Shown: piece after piece, positions 1 through 5,752 of the stretch
Layout: each line of letters opens with the position of its first letter
Position numbering within the stretch: position 1 is the first letter of the stretch
DNA from: CAZCYE01 sp964502775
GTDB lineage: Bacteria; Actinomycetota; Acidimicrobiia; IMCC26256; PALSA-555
Direction of reading: 5' to 3'
Length of the DNA: 12,113 bases
Assembly (NCBI GenBank): GCA_964502775.1
Contig: CAZCYE010000049.1
Coordinates: forward strand, 1-12,113
Notes under the pieces: model-generated
What the model saw: the letters and a program-made list of their open reading frames with translations, nothing else
Told to the model about the DNA's origin: nothing
Databases searched by the model: none
Position numbers and translations under genes: made by a program

Positions 1-33
1 CCAAGTCATCCCCGGCTGATGCCACCTGCTCCG

Positions 34-39
34 TAGGCT
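34..39 (+). promoter_or_regulatory. -10 element (TAGGCT) of a probable leaderless obg promoter
   Basis: TAGGCT matches the actinobacterial -10 pattern TANNNT and ends 6 bases before the GTG at 46. A start site about 7 bases after the hexamer would make that GTG the first codon of a leaderless mRNA. Too little upstream sequence is present to look for a -35 box. The same arrangement recurs before six other genes in the window, which raises my confidence. Confidence 0.5.
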
Positions 40-45
40 TGGGTC

Positions 46-1287
46 GTGGTGCAGTCCGCGTTCGTCGACGAGGTACAGGTGTGTCTACGCGGTGGTGACG
101 GCGGCGCGGGCGCGATCTCCTTTCGCCGGGAGCCCCACGTGCCCAAGGGCGGTCCCGATGGTGGCGACGGGGGTGACGGTGGCGACGTGGTGCTGCGGGC
201 CGATCGGAACGCGGCATCGCTACTCCCGTTCCGCGACCATCCTCACCGGCGGGGGGGATCGGGTACGCACGGGCAAGGGAAGCGGCGCCATGGTGCTCGC
301 GGTGCCGAGCTGGTGGTCGCGGTGCCCGAGGGCACCGTGGTCCGCAGCCGTGACGGTGCCGTGCTCGCGGACCTCGTGCACCACGGCGCCTCGTACCACG
401 CGGCGCGGGGTGGCCGGGGTGGCCGGGGGAATGCGCGCTTCCTGTCGAACGCGCGGCGCGCCCCGGGGTTCGCCGAGCAGGGCGAGTACGGCGAGGAGCG
501 CTGGTTGGGTCTCGAGGTGCGACTGCTCGCCGACGCCGCGCTCGTGGGTTTCCCCAACGCCGGCAAGTCCACGCTGATCTCGGCGCTCTCGGCCGCGCGC
601 CCCAAGATCGCCGACTACCCCTTCACGACGCTCGAGCCGCACCTGGGTGTCGTCCGGCGCAACGGGCAGGACTTCGTGCTCGCCGACATTCCCGGTCTCG
701 TCGAGGGCGCGGCCGAGGGGCGCGGCCTGGGTCATCGGTTCCTCCGCCACACCGAACGTGCCCGCGTGCTCGTGCTCCTGCTCGACCTCACCGGCGCCGA
801 AGGGCGCTCGCCCGAGAGCCAGGAGGAGGTGCTGATCACCGAGCTGGGCTGCTACCGGCCCGAGCTGCTGGATCGCCCGCGCCTGGTGGTGGGCGCGAAG
901 TCCGATGTCGCCACGCATCCCTTCTCGGGGCTGTCGGTGTCGGCCGTGACCCACGACCACCTGGACGAGCTCGTCACTCGACTCGGCTCGCTGGTGACCG
1001 AGGCCCGCGACACCGAGCCCGAACGTGAGGGCTTCGTGGTGCTGCGGCCCGAGGAGGAGGGCTTCGCCGTCGAGCGCGACGTCGACGGCGCCTGGCGGGT
1101 GCGGGGGCGGAGCGCCGAGCGGGTGGTGGCCATGGCCGACCTCACCAACATCGAGGCCATGGCCTACGTGCAGGAACGCCTGCGGAGGATGGGCGTCGAG
1201 CGCGCCCTGGCTCGGGCCGGCGCCCGTGAGGGTGACGTGGTGCGCGTTGCCGAGGTGGAGCTCGAGTACGTAGAGGGGTTCGGATGA
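46..1287 (+). CDS. obg: Obg-family ribosome-assembly GTPase (ObgE/CgtA)
   Basis: This 413-residue Obg GTPase should act in 50S subunit maturation and the stringent response. The glycine-rich Obg fold spans about 5–160 (FVDEV, RGGDGGAG, PKGGPDGGDGG). The G domain follows at about 161–320: G1 GFPNAGKST 168–176, switch-I TT 194–195, G3 DIPG 214–217 and G5 SAV 299–301. A C-terminal OCT domain covers about 327–413 (GAWRVRG, GAREGDVV). The G4 motif is odd: AKSD at 284–287 replaces NKxD, and the G4–G5 segment is very short. The start is GTG at 46 because of the TAGGCT box just upstream; GTG at 49 would remove one residue. proB follows after 19 bases, so the two are probably co-transcribed. rplU and rpmA usually precede obg but lie outside the window. 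Confidence 0.96.
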   Translation: MVQSAFVDEVQVCLRGGDGGAGAISFRREPHVPKGGPDGGDGGDGGDVVLRADRNAASLLPFRDHPHRRGGSGTHGQGKRRHGARGAELVVAVPEGTVVRSRDGAVLADLVHHGASYHAARGGRGGRGNARFLSNARRAPGFAEQGEYGEERWLGLEVRLLADAALVGFPNAGKSTLISALSAARPKIADYPFTTLEPHLGVVRRNGQDFVLADIPGLVEGAAEGRGLGHRFLRHTERARVLVLLLDLTGAEGRSPESQEEVLITELGCYRPELLDRPRLVVGAKSDVATHPFSGLSVSAVTHDHLDELVTRLGSLVTEARDTEPEREGFVVLRPEEEGFAVERDVDGAWRVRGRSAERVVAMADLTNIEAMAYVQERLRRMGVERALARAGAREGDVVRVAEVELEYVEGFG

Positions 1288-1306
1288 GCGCGGGAGTCGA
1301 CCCGCG

Positions 1307-2401
1307 ATGAAGAGCGCGTCGCTCGCCGTGGTCAAGGTCGGTACGTCGTCGATCACCACCGACGCCGGCGAGCTGCACGACGAGGCGGTGGCCAAGCTCG
1401 GCGCGGAGATCGCCGGCGCGCGCGGCGCGGGTCACCGCGTGGTGCTCGTGTGCTCGGGGGCGATCGCGGCCGGGCTCCCCGCCCTGGGGCTCGCGCATCG
1501 GCCGAGTGACATCGGCATGCTCCAAGCCGTGGCGGCCGTGGGCCAGCCGCGCCTGATGGAGCGGCTGGGGGCGGTCCTCGCTGCTCACGGGCTGGTCGCC
1601 GGCCAGGTGCTGCTCACCCCGCACGACTTCGGCCAGCGGTCCCAGTACCTCCACGCCCGGGCCACGCTCGGCCGTCTCCTGGAGCTGGGCGTGGTGCCTG
1701 TCGTCAACGAGAACGACGCCGTGGCCGACGACGAGATCCGCTACGGCGACAACGATCGCCTCGCCGCGCTGGTGTCGCACCTGGTGGGAGCCGACGTGCT
1801 CGCCCTGCTCACCGACACCCCGGGGCTGTACACCGCCGATCCCCGCCTCGACGACCAGGCGTCGCTCATCGAGGAGATCGTCGAGGTGGATGCGGCGCTC
1901 GTGGCGGTGGCCGGCGGCGCGGGCACCCAGCGGGGGAGCGGCGGGATGGCCAGCAAGCTCGCCGCCGCCAAGATCGCGGCCTGGTCGGGGGTGCGGGTGG
2001 TCATCGCGGGTGCCGACGTGCCCGGGGTGGTGCTGCGGGCCATCGCCGGGGAGCCCGTGGGCACCTCGATCTCGGCCCGCCCGGTCCGCCTGCCGAGCCG
2101 CAAGCTCTGGATCGCCTTCGCGCGCCCGGCTGCGGGGCGCGTGGTGGTGGACGCCGGGGCCCGTCGTGCCCTCGTCGTGGACGGCCGCTCGCTGCTCCCC
2201 GCCGGTGTCGTGGGAGTGGAGGGGGCCTTCGAGCCCGACGACGCGGTGGAGGTCATCGCCGAGGGCGTGCCGTTCGCCAAGGGCCTGGTTCGCTACTCGA
2301 GCGAGGCGCTGGCCGCGTCGGCGGGCCGGCGTACCAGCCACCTGCCCGACGGTTCCTCGCCCGAGGTCATCCACCGCGACGACCTCGTCGTCCTCGACTG
2401 A
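1307..2401 (+). CDS. proB: Glutamate 5-kinase (ProB), first step of proline synthesis
   Basis: ProB phosphorylates L-glutamate to gamma-glutamyl phosphate, which ProA then reduces. The 364 residues match the family length. An amino-acid-kinase domain covers about 5–255: KVGTSSI 10–16 (Lys10), CSGAIAAG 49–56, NENDAVADDEIRYGDNDR 134–151, LLTDTPGLYTADPR 167–180 and GSGGMASK 210–217. A C-terminal PUA domain covers about 277–360. ATG 1307 begins directly at the conserved N-terminus. It has an SD-like GGGAG at 1292–1296 and no TANNNT box, as expected for the second gene of an obg–proB unit. An ATG at 1284 is out of frame and stops at once. ProB is normally feedback-inhibited by proline at the kinase domain. 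Confidence 0.96.
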   Translation: MKSASLAVVKVGTSSITTDAGELHDEAVAKLGAEIAGARGAGHRVVLVCSGAIAAGLPALGLAHRPSDIGMLQAVAAVGQPRLMERLGAVLAAHGLVAGQVLLTPHDFGQRSQYLHARATLGRLLELGVVPVVNENDAVADDEIRYGDNDRLAALVSHLVGADVLALLTDTPGLYTADPRLDDQASLIEEIVEVDAALVAVAGGAGTQRGSGGMASKLAAAKIAAWSGVRVVIAGADVPGVVLRAIAGEPVGTSISARPVRLPSRKLWIAFARPAAGRVVVDAGARRALVVDGRSLLPAGVVGVEGAFEPDDAVEVIAEGVPFAKGLVRYSSEALAASAGRRTSHLPDGSSPEVIHRDDLVVLD

Positions 2402-2460
2402 TACCCCCCCCACCCTCCGCTGCTGCCTTGCGCTCGACGGTGACGTCGGACACACTTTCG

Positions 2461-2485
2461 CCCCTCGTCGTCGGTCGACGGGGGG
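2461..2485 (+). repeat. Inverted repeat / hairpin downstream of proB
   Basis: Left arm CCCCTCGTC (2461–2469) pairs with GACGGGGGG (2477–2485) through nine base pairs, one of them a G·U wobble, around a 7-base loop. No T-run follows. It could be a GC-type terminator of obg–proB or just a GC-rich fold. Confidence 0.4.
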
Positions 2486-2541
2486 AGGGCCTCCTCACGG
2501 GGGCCCAGGCGACCGGCGGGGCGGGTGGAGCGCGCGAGAGC

Positions 2542-2570
2542 GGCGCCGGCGGTGTCACCGCCTTGGCGCC
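2542..2570 (+). terminator. Strong hairpin, possible U-less terminator after proB
   Basis: GGCGCC (2542–2547) pairs with GGCGCC (2565–2570). The inner arms GGCGG and CCGCC (2548–2552 and 2558–2562) extend the stem to at least 11 base pairs, interrupted only by a TT bulge at 2563–2564. No T-tract follows, so it is not a classical intrinsic terminator; high-GC actinobacteria are reported to use such hairpins. The role is inferred from position between proB and the proA promoter. Confidence 0.4.
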
Positions 2571-2682
2571 GACTCGCCGCCCTCCCGCGTCACACCACCG
2601 AGCGACGCCGGGCGTAACGCTTGCGCGCGCGGGGCCGCCGGATCAGCCACCGGATCGTGGGCGGTGTCCGCGGCCTGCTGCG

Positions 2683-2688
2683 TACACT
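2683..2688 (+). promoter_or_regulatory. -10 element (TACACT) of a probable leaderless proA promoter
   Basis: TACACT fits TANNNT and ends 7 bases before GTG 2696. That GTG is also the codon at which homology to ProA begins. No TTGACA-like -35 is evident. The box both sets the start codon and indicates that proA is transcribed separately from proB. Confidence 0.6.
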
Positions 2689-2695
2689 CGCTGGC

Positions 2696-3946
2696 GTGCC
2701 TTCGGTTGCCGAGCTGGGTCGCCGCGCCAAGGATGCGGCGCGAGCGCTGGCCACGGTCGGAAGCGCCCCCAAGGACGCAGCACTCCGGGCGGCGGCCGAC
2801 CTGCTGGTCGAGCGGACCCCGGAGATCCTCGCTGCCAACTCGGCGGATGTGGCCGACGCGGAGGCCGCAGGCATGGCCCCGGCCGGCCTCGACCGCCTGG
2901 TCCTGCACGACGGCCGCATCCAGTCCATGGCCGACGGGCTCCGCCAGGTCGCGGCGCTCCCCGACCCCGTGGGCGAGGTGCTCGACGGCTGGACCGCGCC
3001 ATCCGGGCTCGAGATCCGGCGCGTGCGAGTCCCGCTGGGGGTGGTGGCCGTCGTCTACGAGAACCGTCCCAACGTCACCAGCGACGCCGCCGGCATCTGC
3101 GTGAAGGCGGGGAACGCGGCGCTGCTCCGGGGCTCGTCGAGCGCACAGCGCTCCAACCAGGCGGTGGCCGAGGTGCTCCGGGAGGGCGTGGTCAAGGCCG
3201 GGCTGCCTGAGGACGTAGTGGTGCTCGTGGACGACCCCGCCCGCGCGGCCGTCATCGAGCTGATGCAGCTCACCGGTGTGGTCGATTGCCTCATCCCACG
3301 CGGCGGTCACGATCTCGTGGCCAGCGTCCGTGAGCACGCCACCGTGCCGGTGATCATCGACGGCGACGGCAACTGCCACGTGTACGTCGACGCGGCCGCC
3401 GACCTCGACCAGGCGCTGGAGATCGTCGTCAACGCCAAGACCAATCGTCCCGGCGTTTGCAACGCCGCCGAGACCCTGGTGGTGCACGCGGCCGTCGCGG
3501 CCCAGTTCCTGCCCCGAGCCTGCGACGAGCTCGCGGCACGAGGCGTGGAGCTCGTGGGCGACGAGGCGGCCCGGGCCATCCGGGCCGACCTGGGCCCGGC
3601 CACCGACGACGACTTCGCCCGCGAGTTCCTGGCGTTGCGGATGGCGGTGGCGGTGGCGGCAACGCTGGACGACGCGATCGCCCACGTGAACCGATTCGGC
3701 ACGGGCCACACCGAGGCGATCGTCACCCGTGACCTCGACACCGCCCGGAGGTTCGTCCGCGAGGTGGATGCGGGCGTGGTCATCGTCAACGCCTCGACCC
3801 GCTTCACCGATGGGGAGCGGTTCGGATTCGGGGCCGAGATCGGGATCTCGACCCAGAAGCTGCACGCCCGCGGCCCCATGGCGCTGCGCGAGCTCACCAC
3901 CTACAAGTACGAGGTGTGGGGGACCGGCCAGGTGGTCGGCGAGTGA
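2696..3946 (+). CDS. proA: Gamma-glutamyl phosphate reductase (ProA)
   Basis: ProA reduces gamma-glutamyl phosphate with NADPH to glutamate semialdehyde, which cyclises towards proline. From GTG 2696 the protein is 416 residues, matching the family length of about 417. It begins MPSVAELGRRAKDAARAL, a canonical ProA N-terminus. An ATG at 2621 in the same frame would add 25 residues with no family counterpart and would bury the TACACT box, so I reject it. The catalytic cysteine is Cys255 in RPGVCNAAET. Other family blocks are PLGVVAVVYENRPNVT (113–128), GNAALLRGSSSA (139–150), IDGDGNCHVYVD (221–232) and the C-terminal FGFGAEIGISTQKLHARGP (377–395). It converges on the ACT-domain gene 19 bases away. 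Confidence 0.96.
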   Translation: MPSVAELGRRAKDAARALATVGSAPKDAALRAAADLLVERTPEILAANSADVADAEAAGMAPAGLDRLVLHDGRIQSMADGLRQVAALPDPVGEVLDGWTAPSGLEIRRVRVPLGVVAVVYENRPNVTSDAAGICVKAGNAALLRGSSSAQRSNQAVAEVLREGVVKAGLPEDVVVLVDDPARAAVIELMQLTGVVDCLIPRGGHDLVASVREHATVPVIIDGDGNCHVYVDAAADLDQALEIVVNAKTNRPGVCNAAETLVVHAAVAAQFLPRACDELAARGVELVGDEAARAIRADLGPATDDDFAREFLALRMAVAVAATLDDAIAHVNRFGTGHTEAIVTRDLDTARRFVREVDAGVVIVNASTRFTDGERFGFGAEIGISTQKLHARGPMALRELTTYKYEVWGTGQVVGE

Positions 3947-3968
3947 CGGACCGGCCAGGGGTCGGCTA
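3921..3968. repeat. Imperfect direct repeat with tandem hairpins at the proA/ACT-gene 3' junction
   Basis: A unit of about 21 bases occurs at 3921–3942 and again at 3948–3968, differing by one indel and one substitution. Both copies begin GGACCGGCCAGG and contain GGTCGGC. Within each copy CCGGCC can pair with GGTCGG (one G·U) over a 3–4 base loop, so two small tandem hairpins form. The first copy encodes the last ProA codons and the second carries the stop codon of the minus-strand gene. It may be a bidirectional terminator or a small local duplication. Confidence 0.6.
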
Positions 3969-4622
3969 GGCGAGCAGCTCCCAGATCTGGTCCGCGATGC
4001 GGGCCAGCGCTCGCACCTGCTCCCGCTCCCGCCGCCGGAAGGGCTGCCCGCTCCGTCCGAGCAACAGCGTGGCGTCGTGGCCGGCCAGGGGCGCGATGGC
4101 CAGGTCCTCGGGGCCGGTGTGGCCGTCGGCGACCAGGGGCGAGACCGAGGTGCCAGCCACGAGCGCACTCAGCATGTCGGGACCGGGGACCTCGTCACCG
4201 ACGCCGGCGAGCAATTCGTGGTCGTGCAGGAGCGCCGACCAGTTGGTGTGGAACTCCCGCTGGGTGTGCGCCACGAGCGTGGCCTGCAGGACCGGCACCG
4301 ACCCGGCACCACAGAGCACCGTGGCTGACTCGAGCGCGTCGAGGCGGGGATCGGGAAAGGTCGACACCACGCGGATCTCCTCCACCGAGGCACCGTCGAC
4401 CTCCTCGATCTCACGCACCATGAGCTCGAGGAGCTCCGGGCGTGCGAGCTCTACCGCGAACTCGTCGACGGCGATCGCCTCCCCGCGCTCGAGCACGTCG
4501 ATGCCGACGATGTCTCCCTCCACGGCACCGATTCGGGACGCGATGAGCCCGAGCGCGCCGGGTCGGTCGGGAAGCCACACACGGACGAGCACGTGCACGC
4601 CCGACAGTCTGTCCCAGCCCAC
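3966..4622 (-). CDS. ACT-domain protein with GAF-like C-terminal region, unknown ligand
   Basis: This 218-residue soluble protein has no catalytic signature that I recognise. Residues about 10–85 form an ACT domain: VLVRVWLPDRPGALGLIASR (11–30) is the typical first strand, Asp-Arg-Pro-Gly turn and helix, and GDIVGIDVLERG (36–47) follows. ACT domains usually bind amino acids to control enzymes or transcription. The rest, ending in LAIAPLAGHDATLLLGR and a helix QVRALARIADQIW, resembles the last strands and helix of a GAF sensory domain. GTG 4622 is chosen because TAGCGT ends 6 bases upstream. GTG 4598 (residue 9) would start right at the ACT domain and has a weaker CAGACT box 7 bases upstream. 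Lying against proA, it could sense an amino acid, but that is inference. Confidence 0.8.
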   Translation of the reverse strand: MGWDRLSGVHVLVRVWLPDRPGALGLIASRIGAVEGDIVGIDVLERGEAIAVDEFAVELARPELLELMVREIEEVDGASVEEIRVVSTFPDPRLDALESATVLCGAGSVPVLQATLVAHTQREFHTNWSALLHDHELLAGVGDEVPGPDMLSALVAGTSVSPLVADGHTGPEDLAIAPLAGHDATLLLGRSGQPFRRREREQVRALARIADQIWELLA

Positions 4623-4628
4623 GCAGGC

Positions 4629-4634
4629 ACGCTA
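4629..4634 (-). promoter_or_regulatory. -10 element (TAGCGT) of the ACT-domain gene, probably leaderless
   Basis: Read on the minus strand, TAGCGT fits TANNNT and ends 6 bases before the GTG at 4622. The divergent nadD box lies 53 bases away, so the two promoters need not overlap. Confidence 0.45.
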
Positions 4635-4687
4635 TGCGGTGCGTGTGTCGGCATCGTTACGCCCGGGTGAACGCCGACACCCGACCG

Positions 4688-4693
4688 TAGACT
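4688..4693 (+). promoter_or_regulatory. -10 element (TAGACT) of a probable leaderless nadD promoter
   Basis: TAGACT fits TANNNT and ends 7 bases before GTG 4701, the same spacing as at proA. The identical hexamer precedes hisH. No -35 consensus is seen. Confidence 0.6.
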
Positions 4694-4700
4694 CCTCGGC

Positions 4701-5288
4701 GTGGGAGAGCGGATCGGCGTGCTCGGCGGCAGCTTCGACCCCGTGCACACCGGGCACATCGTGGCTGCGGTCGATGCGCGCGCGGCGCTGTCGCTCGATC
4801 GGGTGCTGCTCGTCGTCGCGGGTGACCCGTGGCAGAAGCGGGGCCGGGTGGTCGCGTCCGCCGCCGATCGCCTCGCCCTGGTCGAGGCGGCCGTCGCCGG
4901 GATCGAGGGGCTCGAGGCGAGCTCGATGGAGGTCGACCGGCCGGGCCCGTCGGTGACCGCCGACACCCTCGAGGAGCTCGCCGCGCCCGACCGTGAGCTG
5001 TTCCTGCTCCTCGGGGCCGACGCCGTCTCGAACATGGCGACCTGGAAGCGCCTCGAGGACACGCGCAGCCTGGCGACCGTCGTGGTGCTGGAGCGCACGG
5101 GTGACGTCCACGCCGAGCCACCGGGTGCGGGTTGGCGCTTCGAGCGCTGCTCGATCCCGCGCCTCGACATCTCGTCGACCGACATTCGCGCGCGCCTGGC
5201 GGCGGGGAGGCCGATCGACGGTCTTGTGCCCACGAGTGTCGTGGGGGAGATCACCCAACGCGACCTCTACAGTGGTCCGTGCACTTGA
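4701..5288 (+). CDS. nadD: Nicotinate-mononucleotide adenylyltransferase (NadD)
   Basis: NadD transfers AMP from ATP to nicotinate mononucleotide to give deamido-NAD in the cytosol, an essential NAD step. The 195-residue length is typical. The nucleotidyltransferase motif GGSFDPVHTGH spans 9–19, with the HxGH histidines at 16 and 19. GADAVSNMATWK (105–116) is the family's GxD…W block, and ISSTDIR (157–163) is the C-terminal phosphate-binding signature. GTG 4701 lies 7 bases after TAGACT and starts immediately before the first beta strand. The last 10 bases overlap rsfS, a common actinobacterial pairing that links NAD synthesis with a ribosome factor in one unit. It is divergent from the ACT-domain gene. 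Confidence 0.95.
   Translation: MGERIGVLGGSFDPVHTGHIVAAVDARAALSLDRVLLVVAGDPWQKRGRVVASAADRLALVEAAVAGIEGLEASSMEVDRPGPSVTADTLEELAAPDRELFLLLGADAVSNMATWKRLEDTRSLATVVVLERTGDVHAEPPGAGWRFERCSIPRLDISSTDIRARLAAGRPIDGLVPTSVVGEITQRDLYSGPCT
5268..5273 (+). promoter_or_regulatory. Possible internal -10 element (TACAGT) for rsfS inside the nadD 3' end
   Basis: TACAGT, which encodes Tyr-Ser near the end of NadD, fits TANNNT and ends 5 bases before the rsfS GTG at 5279. It may give a separate leaderless rsfS transcript besides read-through from nadD. The spacing is shorter than at the other sites, and the bases are constrained by coding, so confidence is modest. Confidence 0.35.
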
Positions 5289-5752
5289 CTCCGGCGACAC
5301 CAACGGCGACACCCACGGCGACGTCCAGGGCGTCCATCGCCGCGAGTGCGGCGGCGGCGAAGCTCGGGATCGATGTCGTGGTGCTCGACGTGGCCGCGAT
5401 CATGGGCATCGTCGACCGCTTCGTCCTCGTGAGCGCGTCCAACACCCGTCAGGTGCGCACGATCGTCGACGAGGTCGAGCAGGCGTTCCTGGCGTTCGAC
5501 GATTCCCGACCGATCGGCACCGAAGGCCTCGGCGACGCGCACTGGGTGCTCCTCGACTACGGCGATGTAGCTGTCCACGTGTTCTTGCTCGAGACCCGCG
5601 AGTACTACGACCTCGACCGCCTCTTCGCCGACGCGCCGCGAGTCGAGGTGCACGAGGATGCGGTGCCCGAGGATGCAATGCCCGAGGATGCAATGCCGGT
5701 CGTGACCGTCACCGACGCGGCCGGTCAGGGCAGGAGGCCCGCCTCGATGTAG
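5279..5752 (+). CDS. rsfS: Ribosomal silencing factor RsfS (with repeat-bearing tails)
   Basis: RsfS binds ribosomal protein L14 on the 50S subunit and blocks subunit joining when nutrients are scarce. The conserved core lies at about 17–119: VVVLDVAAIMGIVDRFVLVS (33–52), RQVRTIVDEVE (58–68) and HWVLLDYGDVAVHVF (88–102), ending REYYDLDRLFADAP. The whole is 157 residues, longer than the usual 105–130, because both ends carry extra tandem-repeat sequence: Ala-Thr-Pro-Thr units at 6–14 and Glu-Asp-Ala-Val/Met-Pro three times at 126–140. GTG 5279 is chosen: it is preceded by TACAGT, while TTG 5285 is a weaker choice. Its start overlaps nadD by 10 bases and its 3' end overlaps convergent hisF by 28 bases. 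Confidence 0.93.
   Translation: MHLTPATPTATPTATSRASIAASAAAAKLGIDVVVLDVAAIMGIVDRFVLVSASNTRQVRTIVDEVEQAFLAFDDSRPIGTEGLGDAHWVLLDYGDVAVHVFLLETREYYDLDRLFADAPRVEVHEDAVPEDAMPEDAMPVVTVTDAAGQGRRPASM
5293..5328 (+). repeat. 12-base tandem repeat, three copies, at the rsfS N-terminus
   Basis: The unit GGCGACACCAAC is repeated at 5305 with one change and more diverged at 5317. It keeps the reading frame and encodes Ala-Thr-Pro-Thr-like residues before the RsfS core. Confidence 0.7.
5654..5698 (+). repeat. 15-base tandem repeat, three copies, at the rsfS C-terminus
   Basis: Units start at 5654, 5669 and 5684 (GAGGATGCAATGCCC and near-identical copies). The last two differ only in their final base. They encode Glu-Asp-Ala-(Val/Met)-Pro three times, an acidic tail beyond the conserved RsfS fold. 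The near-identity suggests recent expansion by slippage. Confidence 0.85.

Larger units (their letters stand above)
2402..2695. other. proB–proA intergenic region with hairpins
   Basis: These 294 bases are the largest non-coding gap in the window. They begin with a C8 run (2404–2411) and a pyrimidine-rich stretch. Two strong inverted repeats follow (annotated separately), and the region ends with the TACACT box of proA. I see no RNA gene and no reading frame resembling a known protein. Open frames entering it are GC-driven shadows. ProB and ProA are more often tightly linked, so the gap probably holds a terminator plus an independent proA promoter. Confidence 0.6.

Noticed and set aside
1..36. 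Possible 3' end of an upstream gene such as rpmA (frame 2 reads Gln-Val-Ile-Pro-Gly then stop at 17–19; frame 1 stops at 34–36).
   Set aside because: rpmA usually precedes obg, but five codons are too few to identify L27.
1142..2455. Long open frames antisense to obg/proB, proA and others (hundreds of codons).
   Set aside because: Their composition is the Arg/Pro/His/Gly-rich pattern expected from reading GC-rich genes on the other strand; no domain is recognisable.
2621..2695. An ATG at 2621 that would extend ProA by 25 residues.
   Set aside because: The extra arginine-rich residues have no counterpart in ProA, and the TACACT box plus GTG 2696 give a start that matches the family exactly.
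4596..4611. CAGACT 7 bases before GTG 4598 as an alternative start for the ACT gene.
   Set aside because: The first base of the box is C; TAGCGT with GTG 4622 matches TANNNT fully. Kept only as an alternative.
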